A stretch of DNA of 64,000 nt from Asterochloris sp. CNOR1 (Eukaryota; Chlorophyta; Trebouxiophyceae; Trebouxiales; Trebouxiaceae), in contig OZ017755.1 of assembly GCA_963969365.1 (NCBI GenBank), positions 1,054,001 through 1,118,000 of the forward strand. Reading direction: 5' to 3'. The notes below the pieces were generated by a model. That model was not told where the DNA came from. It saw nothing but the letters and a program-made list of their open reading frames with translations, and did no database searches. Each line of letters opens with the position of its first letter. Positions within the stretch are counted from its first letter, which is position 1. The position numbers were made by a program, and so were the translations under genes. This document shows, piece after piece, positions 33,795-44,740 of the stretch.

Positions 33795-36700
33795 TCAACG
33801 TTCTGTGACCTGCAGCACCTGGATGCCCCGCCCCACTGCCACAAGCCTTAGGGAGGGCCTTAGGCTCACAGCCATGGCTGCTGGCTCCAGTACTTGCAGC
33901 AATGCAGAGTGTGCTGGTCTCATCCTGTTGGTGTCCTCTAAGGTGATGTTGCAAGGCTGCCAGCTGTGCAGCCTCTGATCCTGGCCAAGAGACAGCATGT
34001 GCCCAACACTTGAGACCCACACCCCCTGCAGCCAGAATCCACATGGCTTGAACACTGCTCTATGAGAGACACCAAGCAGCTCTGCGGCTGAGTGTGAAGT
34101 GTTCTTGGGGCAGTCATGCAGCTCACCTTCACAGCTGCACTGTGTGCACCAGGCACTTTCCTGCTGGCAGTCAGCTGTAGCTGCCTCAATGCAGCAATGC
34201 TGCCCATCTCAGACTGAGCTGTGTCACCATTGCTGTCTCCTGCAGGAGACGGGCTGCGTGCCAGACACAATGTGGCCACATGCAGAGCTTGGTCATCGCC
34301 GCCAGTCACCACTGTGTAGTGCTGTGATGTTCCTGAATCCTCACCTGAATGACAGATAACTTTGTCAGTCATCGGACACATGATTTGAAAAGAGGGTCGA
34401 AAGTGACCAGGTCAGGCTGCATGAGCAAGAGGGTCCTGGCCATGGACCATAAACACATACAAAGCTGTGCAGACAGTTGCAGCCTCATGAATGGCTGTGA
34501 ATGTGGGTTGACTCACCTGGTGCCAAGCTGATGCAGTTGATGCCAGATTGGTGCCAGAGCTCGCAATGCCATAATAGCTGGGCAGATGCACGGCCGCAGG
34601 CCCCATGCTGCACGACCAGCCAGGCTGCCAGGCGCCCCTGCGTGTCCCCACTTAGCACGATGCTGTGCGCTGCCTGCTGTGAGCCGGCTTGGCAGCCTGC
34701 TGCAGGCGTCTGGGGCCAGCTTGGTGCTGGAGCATATGCCAGGGACAAGACAGGCGATGTGTGGTAGCTTACATCGCTCAGGTGCCTCCAACTGCAGCAA
34801 CCAGGAGTCAGCTCAGCATACACGGCGCGGAGGTCAGGTCTACATGGTGACCTCAACACTCAAAGGCAAGCTTGCTGTCAGCCAGCCCTCTAATTCTGTG
34901 CTCATGCGACTCCTGCCATTTGCTCAAGGGGCCTGCAGAACGTGACTGCAGGCAGCAGGGGCCAACCATACATGTGGCAACTGTATGTCGTCTGTGGCCC
35001 CTGTCTACAGATCGATGGGCATACGCAGTGTCCAGGAAAGGCGCATAGATGGCTGAAGTGCACTGTGAACAAGCCCTGGCATGCTGCACCTGTGCTGCTG
35101 TGCATCGAAGTTAAGCAGAGCCAGCCTGGCATCTGTGGAGGCTGCCAGCACAAGGACCTGCAAGCTGCCAGCCTCCAGAGAACCCTGCGCCAGGGCAGCC
35201 ACAGCCAGGTAGCGCTGGTCGCTGCTGACATCGCTGCTGCCCACAGGGCGGTTCTTGGGGCGCAGACCTCTGCAGATTGGGGAGGGCAATTTGCTCATGT
35301 CACTGCTGTCAGGACGCATATCTAGAGCACAGGCCCTCTGAAGCAGAGGGCAGGCAACTGAAGATGCAGACTCTCTGTGGGAGAATAGCTGAGGGCAGTC
35401 GGCTTTTAACTCACCTGTCTAAGGCCATGCATGTGCATTATTACTGGGTCCAGCAGGCAGAGCAGAGTCCTGCAGAGGAGTGCTGTCGAAACACATGGTC
35501 CCATTATGAATAATCCCACGCCTCCCCACCTGCCAGGCGGCGGCCTAAGACCCAGCTGCTCATGCGCCATGCTCCAATGATGCGTGCCTACATCCTGCTG
35601 CCAACGCAGCAGCCAGGCCATGAGCACCAGCTTGGTGCCTGCACTGACCACCATCCATGACAAGCCTGCATCAGAGGGCAGCATGCCTCGAGTCAGCAAC
35701 AGGCGGGCCATTGCGACTTGGGGTTCAAAACCGCCTTTGTATGTCAGCTCAACAGGCCCTGACAGGCTGCCACACTTTCAAGGGTCATCAGAATGCATTG
35801 AGCCTCTCGGCTTCTGCCACTGCCCAGTGCTTGTCAGCCTGACTGACACATGCCCATGGCCCCACCTGGTTCGTCGGCTTGCACAGCAGCCAGAGCCTTG
35901 ACAGCAGTGCCCGCCGCGTGAGTGCCAATCTCAGCCGCCCCGCACAGCTGTGCGGCGCCGTCGCTGCCCTCACAGTACATGAGCGTTCTGATGCTGCCGT
36001 CCTCTGACCCTGTCAGCACGCACATGCTGGGCATGCCCTCAGGTGCATCTCCCAAGCATGCTACCCGCAGCTGCTGCTGCCTGACAGAGCTGGCACCAGA
36101 CCCAGCCTGTCCTGACTTGGACGGAGCAGAGAGCGCTGCATCTAGCTCGACAGCCTGTGCAGAGTGGTCTCCTGCAACGTGCTGCTGCTGCTGCGCTTCA
36201 GTTCGTGGAGGCTGGGCGGCGGCTGATGCTGATGCTGCAGCCTGCGCAGATCCTGATGCCGAGGCCACGACCTGCACGGGGCCAGGCACAACAGCGCAGC
36301 ACAGCACCTCCCTTCCGTGATGCATCAGGTGCAGCGTGGCAGGGGCGCCAGCCCCTGTGCTGCCTTCCGTGCCCAGGCCACCGGGATCGCAGCCCACAGG
36401 CTGTGTCGCAGTGCTTGAAGCTATAGCAGCAGCAGCTGCACGAGACAGTCCCCCGGCCTGCTGTGCAGCCCCTCCTGCTGGCTGTCCAGCTGTGCCCATG
36501 CCGGCGGTGCTCTGGGCTGCTGCGGGGAGGTGGAGGTGCAGCAGCCCGTCCTTGCTACTATAATGCGCGAAAGCCATGCACCCGGGGTGTCGAGGAAAAA
36601 AGGAGAACGGGCGCCGCCAGCCGCCGCAGTGCAGGCGCAGAAGCTCTGCCTGGTGAGTAAGGCTGCGCACCACCCAGTTGGTGGCCTGCAGCGCAGTCAC

Positions 36701-39700
36701 ACTGCAGTGTTGGTCACGCATGCGGCAGGGCAATGGGAATGGGCAGGCTGCGCACCACCCGATCATCCCTGTTCCATAGCCTGCAGGCAGTTGGACTGCC
36801 CATTCAGGCATGCAGGCGACAGGGCAAGGGGTGGCTCGGGCAAGCTGCGATGCGTCCTGACACCAGCCTGCAGGCAGCCAAAGCCTTCTGCAGAGACGCA
36901 CTGGCCATATTGGGGCTGCCAGGGTTTCTGCCTGGTGGGTCAGGCTGCGCCTGAGTGAGTTGCCGGTGGATAGTAAGAGGCCTGATCAGGCACGCTGCAG
37001 GGGCTGTGCGCACATGAGTCTGGAGAGGAGGCTGCGCAACCAGTGGCCCATGACAACCAGATGCAGTGGAATTTCTTTGCCTCTCTGATGCAGGTTGCGG
37101 GCGGGTGAACAGCAGGTCTCTGCCCAGGCCCATGGAAAAGCTGTGCAGAACCTGGTTGTTGCTTATGATGGTTTCAGTTTGCAGTGCCAGTGATGCTGCA
37201 CGTGATGTCCTGGTGCACAGGTGCCACAGAGACCTGCTGCTTGCTTGAGGACACCAACATTCTCACCTGGAAGCCGCAGGCCATCAGCTCCAGATGACCT
37301 GCGACAGTGACATGCTCCATGACAGCCTCCACCGCTGTGATGCCACGCACTGACTGTGACCCTGTGCAGACCACAACCTGCAGCAGGTGCATTGCCCTGT
37401 GAGGCCCCTCAGAATTGTCTGGCAGCAACTTCAAAACATGTGTGGACCACCCACAAAGCGCCTTGCTATGACTGACACCTCATATGCAACTCATCAGCCA
37501 CAGACGACAAGTGCTAAACCTCGCCTGCTCAGCTGAGGGGCCCTGCTGTCTGCACTGAAAGCGACACAGGCTTCCATCCCTGCCCGCTGAGATCATGGCG
37601 GGTCCAGAGGTGGCCACAAAAGCCACACACTGTGCTGCATGGGCAGCCTTGAAGCGGGCCAGCAGGGGCAGTGCATGCGGTGTGCCTGCACAGTCAGCAG
37701 AGGACTCAAGTGAGAGGCTGGCCTCTGCGTTTATTGACTGCGCTGGTGGTCATTCAGGTGGCAGATCGCTTTGCCTTGCGCCTCTACACTGCAAGCAACA
37801 GAAACAATCAGGTTGAGAGCTCTCTGATTAGCACCAGCAGCAATGACTGGCGCACAGAGATGGTGCAAGAAGCCTAGCTTCACAGCTCTCCTTCCAAGAA
37901 TCTGACAAACGTCAGCAGACCCTGCCTCACTGATGCTGGGCTGGCCTGCCGTGACAGCGTCTGGCAGGTGGAGTGCGAACACTCCGCCTGCCGAATCACC
38001 GCACAACAGCAGCCTGTGCTCGCGGCTGGCCGCCATGCTCAGCGTCCTGGCTCTGAAGGGAGAGCTGGCCGTTGCCAGCAGGACAGGCTGGGCTGCCGCT
38101 CCTGCGCATTGAGGGGGTGCTCAGGATTCAATGAACATCTTTCGTAGTCAGAGTGTAGGGCTGATGAGCGCAGCAAGTCAGGCTACCGGCAGTGTGAGTG
38201 CTGCACCCACGCCCATGCTGTAATCAGTGAGGTGGCAGAAAAAAAAGATTACCGCATGGGCGTGGGTGCAACACTCACTTTCTTCTCTGCCACAAATTGA
38301 GGCAGGCCCTGCGTTGCTGCAGCAGCAGGCAACTTTGCTCCACAGGCTACACCTCAGCAAACCCCCCCTGCAGCAGCAGGCAGCCTCACCTCCATGAGGC
38401 TGCTGGCTGCCCTCAGCATCGGGTGGCAGTAGCCAGCACTGCAGCTGGTGCTGGCTGGAGGTGGCAAATAAGTGGCGGGGGCTGACTGCAGGCCAGAAGG
38501 CCCCCAACACAGCACCATCGCTGCAGGCCTGCCAGCAGCAACAGACCTGCACAGCTGCACGATTGAGGCCTCCCTCGGCCACGTGCCCTGCACCACCAAG
38601 ACTTGGTGGGCCGGGCAGCCCTGGGTTTTGCCTGCCACTCTGTCCAGCCCCACAAGAGTCTGGTGGGATCTGCTGCATGGTGTCTGAGCTGGCAGGATTG
38701 CTCAGCCCACCACTGCTGGCCTGCTGAGCAGCAGCCACAGCCAAGTAGGTCAGAGTGCCGCTGTTTTGGCCCAGAGCAACAAGGTGAGCCCCTTCCGCCG
38801 CTGCCAAGACGCCTGGCAGAGCTGCTGGGCCTCCCTGCTGGTGGGCAGTCTGCTGCTGCTGCCGGGAGAGGGGGCTGACAGCCATGCAGGTAATGGGGCT
38901 GGCCTGGTGGCACACATGCAGCAGCTCCCAGCGCTCGGCCTGCCCCTCAAGGGTGGGCAGGGTGACGCGGTGCAGCAGGCCCCTGTTGGTGGCCACCAGG
39001 ATGTGGGCCAGGCCTGTGAAGGCCACAGCTCGCACCCACTCGGCCTGGCTGCCGTGGGCCTTGGGGGGATGCTGCCTGCTGCCTGGAGCAGGGAGGCCCT
39101 GCAGCTGCTGCCCAGGGGTGATGGGCACAGCATTGCTGCCGGTTCCTCCTGCATCTGAGGCTGACAACTGTGATGGCACCGCGGAGGCCTCTGCTACTGC
39201 ACTGCCAGAGTGTGCAGCGCCGCCACTGTCTTCACTGGCAGTTCCTGAGGGCGAGAGCACAACATCAGCCTCTTGAGCACTGGGCTGCTCAGGGGTGCGC
39301 TCCTGCCGCAACATGAGCGGCCTGGCAGCATCTGCCACTGCCGCCAGGTGTTGACAGGGGATGCTGTGCATGCGCAGCGCCAGCCCCTGCCCTGGATGCT
39401 TCTGAGGCTGCAGGGCATGCCGCGCCTGCCCTAACTGGTGGGGCCCTGTGGTGCAACTGCTGCTGGCAGGCTGTGGCAGCCAGTCTGCCATACGCCATAG
39501 TTTGATGGACGCATCAGCCCCAGCAGTGAGCAGCAGGCCGGCTGGGGTGTGAAAGGAGCAGCGCCAGATGCCGCGCCCTCTGTGGCCCTGGAGGCAGGCC
39601 AGCTGCTGCCCATCTGCCAGCCTCCAAGCCCTGCCATGCATGCATGGGCTCATGTTGGGAACTCATTCAGTGGACAAGGTGCAATTTATTTCAGAGGACA

Positions 39701-41341
39701 TGGTGTGGTGCAGGTGCAGGTGCAGGTGCCAATGCATGTTTGCCCTTCCTGAGTGATCATGCGCGGGCTGAAGCGATGCGTGATCTGGGCTCATTATGCA
39801 GAGGCTGCTTTCTGAGGGATGCTATCCTACATGCACAAGCCACTGATGGCTTTTGTGCATGCACAGTGACCATGGGGGTGACACCAGGGAGTCTCACCTG
39901 GCTGTGCAGTCCTCGCTGGCCGTGAACAGGACACCGTCACCAAATGCACAGTCCCAGACTCTGGCTGTGTGCCCCCTGAGTGCCAACAGGCAGCGGCCTT
40001 CGGGTGGCAGGCCCTCCGCCTGTGCTGAGCCAGTGGCTGGAGATTTGTCCTGCTCTGGCTGTGCCTCTGCTCTTTGCTTGTGGGCTGCAGCAGCCTGTGT
40101 GTCCCATACACGAATAGAGCGGTCGTCTGAGCCCGATGCCAGCCTGTGACCGTCTGCCTGCCACACCACCCTGTGCATGACAGGCGTGCGTTGTTGCCTC
40201 TGCATGACAAGCCATGACCAGTGCCTCTGACAGGCATGTCACCAACAGCTGCAGAACACAGGAAGGACTGGGGATGGTCACTTCTGGTGCATTAAGCTGC
40301 TGACAGAGGAGGGCATGCACATTGTCGTCAGGTGTCTGATTCTCCCCAGGCTGCCAGGCTCAGGGCATGACACAGCTGTCTGGCTGACCTGTGAATGGAT
40401 CCCTCGTGCCCCTTGCACCTCAGCAGGGGGGGCACATCACATCTGGCGGAGGCAGGAGGGCTACCACCTCCGGCCATATGAAAACCCCAGACGAGCACAT
40501 CCAAGAAAATAGTGCCAGCCGCAACCAGCATGGCTCCTGGAGCTGCTGACCCCTGCAGCCCTGGCTGCACAGGTATCTGGCGCCTGTGTGATGCTAGCAC
40601 AAGTCTTGAGCAGCATGCTGACATTGGGCGGCCAATCACCTGTTGTGGTAGGAGGGCCATGGAGTACAGAAGGGAGTGCTCAGTGCATTGCCATGTTGTA
40701 CATGAAAATCTGTCTGGCCTCTCCAGGTCAAGCCAGAAGGCTTGCACACTGTTGTCGCTCAGGCCGACAGCTGCTACTGCAGTCGGGCCAGCAGAGCAGA
40801 GGCTCCCAGCCATGGTCCAATGGCTGAAGCAGCCCAGCTCTGCACGCTCAGTAAGAGTCAGAGCTGTCGAAGCCTGGTCTGTGCTGCTTTGCCTTGCCTG
40901 CAGAGACCAAATCTGCAGCAGCACACGCACCGCTGGGCAGATGACGGCAAATGTGGAGCCAGACTATCCATTGAGTGCTCAGCAGACCGTGGCAAGCCTT
41001 CCACCATGCAGCAGCAGCAACCCGCCAGTGCCCTGCTGCATGAACCCAATGCCATGCAGACGCGTGCCACCTCGGAGCACCGTCTGCTGCAGCAACAGCT
41101 GGCCAGATCTCAGGGCATAGATCTGCAGCTGAGACCCAACACCTGCATGAAGATCAGCTCATCCTTGCAGTTCAAAGATGTAAGAATGTTGCCTTAGACG
41201 TTTCAGCTTACCTGCAAGGACCAGATCCTGTTTGTTGTTGAGCCTTACAAGCTGCACAGCAAAAACATCTCCCACAAAAGCGCCATGAGACAGCCGCATG
41301 TTCTCCAGATTGTCCCCAGAAGGAAAAAACCAGCATCCCAT
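33795..41341 (-). CDS. WDR6: WDR6-like WD40 protein (Trm7 partner in tRNA 2'-O-methylation)
   Basis: This is a large multi-exon gene. The first exon is 41212-41341 (a second in-frame ATG lies at 41299). Main blocks follow near 40990-41148, 40650-40915, 40410-40560, 39900-40180, 38391-39640, 37860-38060, 37550-37690, 37270-37400, 35870-36700, 35540-35850, 35000-35320, 34500-34850, 34080-34345 and 33795-34050. WD units are clear: SGSDDRSIRVWDT, RVWDCAFGDGVLFTASEDCT, GIWRCSFHTPAGLLLTAGAD with SIKLWRM, SAGRDGSLCRF, and TVVTGGDDQALHVA. The WDR6/Trm734 hallmark GGWRRPFSFF is present, as are LVAAGTIFLDVLVW and KGHEGSI. Yeast Trm734 and human WDR6 pair with Trm7/FTSJ1 to methylate tRNA wobble position 34. 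Long Ala/Ser/Gln-rich inserts lie within the blocks at 36000-36500 and 38500-39300. The 3' end faces the F-box gene at only 106 bases. Confidence 0.82.
38194..38278. repeat. 32-bp inverted repeat forming a strong hairpin in a WDR6 intron
   Basis: The left arm 38194-38225 (GTGAGTGCTGCACCC...GTAATC) and right arm 38247-38278 are reverse complements at 30 of 32 positions, with a 21-base loop (38226-38246) containing an A-run. They lie in the WDR6 intron downstream of the donor at about 38390. The shape matches a microRNA precursor, a foldback insertion or a MITE relic. No gene lies inside. Confidence 0.85.
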
Positions 41342-42006
41342 CAGTCATGAAAGAGTGTGGAGGCTCCACTGTACAGCGTTACACCTGTCCAAGCATGGCT
41401 TTCAGATAAGCAGTTGCATGTCAGATAGCAAATGCAATGAGAACTCTTGACTGACAATGTGCAGGCTGAAGGCAGGGGAAAGGGGAGTGGGAGAGTACTG
41501 AGGGCAGCTGAACCTCATCATAGCACAGCAGCAGCAGGGGCATGTTTTGGGGATGCTGACAGAGGTGGCAGCAGCTGTTCAGGCAGACTGCGCAAATGCC
41601 AGGCATAGCCAGACAGAGGAAGGCTCCTGCCATGTGCTGGTCATGCCCGTTGGCTCCTTCCTGAACACTTGTCTTGGGGTCATGCTTGCAAATTAGAGGC
41701 CCTTCCCAGGTCAGTGTTGAGCTTCAGCATGGGTATATACCACTAACAGGCAATGCTGTGAAATCATCAAATGATGCATGTGTACAAAATGGGCTTGCTT
41801 TCAGCCCTTGGAGCTATCTCCAAAGCTGTTCAAGCTCTAAAACTGCCTTGCGCTCCTCACAACCTTCCTCAGCCTGCAGGGAGGGTGACAGCCAGGCTTT
41901 GCAGGCGCTTCATCTGCGTCAGAAGAGCCTGCCACAGATACACCACAGGGCAATGCCTACCAGAGACACAGGCCGCAACTGCAGTGCTGACCGCCGGTCG
42001 GCGGGT
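41342..42006. other. 665-base interval without a recognisable gene
   Basis: This lies upstream of the WDR6-like gene and downstream of the next minus-strand gene. It must hold the WDR6 promoter and 5' UTR and the neighbour's 3' UTR. Short ORFs on both strands have no motif or good splice context. I call nothing here. Confidence 0.3.
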
Positions 42007-44498
42007 TCAAGTGGCAGGCCAGTGCAGCCAGTTGCTGAGGCCTGAGGCCACAGTACTGGGGAAGCCCCCACAGACCTGCAGCAGGACACAGCTTGTGGCA
42101 CAGACAGCTTCGTGCTGATGCTGCGAACATGATAATCTGCTGAGCGGTTCATCATGCACCAGTTGCCATTCAATCAGCACATGGCGGCAGTCTGCCTGGC
42201 ACAGTGCAGCCTTCAGCTGACTGAAGCCTTGGACGCAGGAGTGAGCACCAGCCCCACCTATTGGGCAGCAGATGTGTGGGCCACTGTGGCCTGGTAACCA
42301 CATCAGCCTCACATGAGAGCTGCACAGAGGGTTCAATGTCAGGCAAATGCCCGTAGTCGGCACTGCCATCAGGCCGCCTGCAGCCAGGATAATTTGAGCA
42401 TCATGTACTTTGTGCACCAGAAGACTGGAGGGTTGCAGACACAGTGGGGTGCCACCAGACCTGGCCACGACCAGGCTGGGATGAGGCTTTGTAGATGTCA
42501 GGTGGAAGCTGCAGGGGTGCGCCGTAACTGCACGAGAGCTCCTTCTGTCTCCATCCTCTGCCACAGCCTCCAACTGTGCAGCCAAGCCAGCAATGCTGTA
42601 CCCTGGCTGCCCAGCCTGAAGAGCCCTGCACACGATAGGAAGCGTGCTCACATGGTCAGGCGGCAAGACTGCACCCTTACACGTCCACCATGCAGAGCAG
42701 CAAAGCGTGGCTGCCCCATGCGGCTTTGGCAGCAGCAGCAGAAGGCGCATGCACAGCCTGCAACCCACCTGTACTGCTTCAGCAGCCAGGCTGTGGCATG
42801 CATGGAGACGCGCTGAGGGAACTTCTGCTCTCGCATGGCAGGTTCTGTGCCTGAAGCCAGCCACTGCTTGCTGGCAGGGCCGCTGGAGGGCCAGTCAGGG
42901 TCGAGCAACAGCTCTGCCTCCGCAGGGATCAGCGGCACCTGTGAGAGTCTCCCGTTAGTCGTGCTGGCACCAGAACGCAGTATGGCTCATTACAAGGCAC
43001 GTGATGTATGTAAGGCGCAGGCACATGCGAATTCTGCTGTGGCCCAGACCATGGGCAGAGATGCATGCCTGTGGCCCGGCTGTGCAACACCACGGATCAG
43101 CGTATCAACCCTGCACAGGTGTGCAGGACAGGGGGCCATACACATCAGGCGCTGATCTACAAAGCAGCCCACACCCAGTGCCAAGGTTGACTGCCCACTG
43201 GACGCACCTGCTGTTTGTGCAGCATTTCCTGCAGCTGCTTGGGGCTGTGCTGCTGCTGGTTGCCTGTGTCTTCAGGGGCCTGCTGCTGCAGCCCCCAGGA
43301 ATGTGCATCCATGCTAGCAAAGCCCCACACATTTGCCGGGTCAACTGCGTCTTGTGTTGGTAGACGTACATCTTGCAGAGCTGCATGCAGAGCAAACATG
43401 AGCACCACCAGGCAGGGAAGGAGTGCAGCTCTCCATGCATAGCTGGGCACCCCCGCAAGCGAGACAAGCAGCAACCCATCTGCCAGTGGCTGGCTGAGCA
43501 GCCTCCATGCAGGACGCTTTTTCTTTGGCAGATGCTTGCATTGCACACAAATAGGGTATATCAGTGCATCTTGGCCACCTACTGAGGCTGCAGCCATGTC
43601 CTGGGCCCAGACCTTGGCAGAAGGAGCATGCGCACTCATGCAGGTGTGAAGGCCCACCTTGGCTGGCTGCAGAGGCTGCAGATGCGCCCCGAGCCCAGCC
43701 CCTGACAGCAGCCGTCAGCAGGGCATGGTGCAGCTCCACATGAAACAGCAGCTCAGTCCCCAGTGGTGGCAGGCCCCTCAGAACACTGGTCTCTGGGGGC
43801 TTGTCTGTGGGAACCATGCCTGTGGCCAACCCCTGCGCCACCCACCGCTCCCTGTGCTGCTTCTGAGCAGCCAGGTTGGCAGCCACCAGGGCAGGGGCCA
43901 GTGTGGCACGGGGGCGCTTGGGTGGCCGCCCACTGTCGCTGCCAGGGTGGTCAGCATCTGCCGGAGCTGCTGGCTGGGCAGCATCTACTGGTGGGCCATC
44001 GCTGACTTGCCCACCTTCCTTGCTGGGGTGATCTGAGGTTCCTGCTGCCTGAGATGGCCTGCCAGCAGCAATGCCAGCTGCTGCAACACCGTGCACAGGG
44101 TGGGTGGCTGAGCCTGCAGCACCAGCACCAGCTGGCCAGGCTGCCGCATCAGTAGATGCTGTGGGAGTCCTGTTTACTGCCTTTCTGCTCAGCACACGCT
44201 GGCGACGTGCTGGCGAGGTGGGCAAAGCCATGCCAGCTGCCTGGCAAACAGACTTCTGCTCAGCTGCCCGAGCAGCGGCCATCCTGGATGCCCGCTTGAT
44301 TTGCCGTTTCTCTTTGAGAGAGAGCCTTCGTGGCTCAGTTGGAGCTGGCTGTGCAACAGCCTCGACGTTTTGCACAGCAATCTCGTGCAACCTGGGCCGC
44401 CCAGGCCAGGCAGAGTCTGGCACTTTGTGCTGTACACCACTCGAAGCAACTGTGTCTGTAGTATCCCTGCAGGCAGGGACGAAGTAACTTTTCAACAT
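42007..44498 (-). CDS. uncharacterised protein with basic N-terminus
   Basis: The first ATG is at 44498 (MLKSYFVPACRDTTD). The first block, about 43640-44498, is rich in Ala, Pro and Arg/Lys with RRLSLKEKRQIKRASRMAAA and RPPKRPRATLAP, which look like nuclear localisation signals. It then has a more ordered stretch VLRGLPPLGTELLFHVELHH. Further blocks are near 43200-43590 (KKKRPAWRLL), 42780-42945 (IPAEAELLLDPDWPSSGPAS with MHATAWLLKQYR) and 42007-42640. I do not recognise a family. Exon borders are not fixed and the last block could belong to a separate frame. A nuclear role is only suggested by the basic motifs. Confidence 0.4.
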
Positions 44499-44740
44499 TT
44501 CCCTGTTTGGGGATCGTGTAGCAATCGCAGGCAAGCCCTACAGCAGGCCCATGCTCAGATGCAGCACTGTACACCGGACATAAACGGCGTGTCTTGCTTG
44601 ATTTCTGCAGGTGCTGTCATGAGGACATCCCCAGCAAAGCTTGAGGGCAGGGCCTGCCTGCCTGCTGGGACATGCAGAGCAGCATTTTAGTACAAGAGAG
44701 CAGGGAAAGGCCCTGCAAGACATTGACAGAAGCAGTTGTT

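Noticed and set aside
42007-44498. Assignment as a DONSON-like replication protein
   Set aside because: Only a short KKRPAWRL patch suggested it. The conserved DONSON core could not be found.
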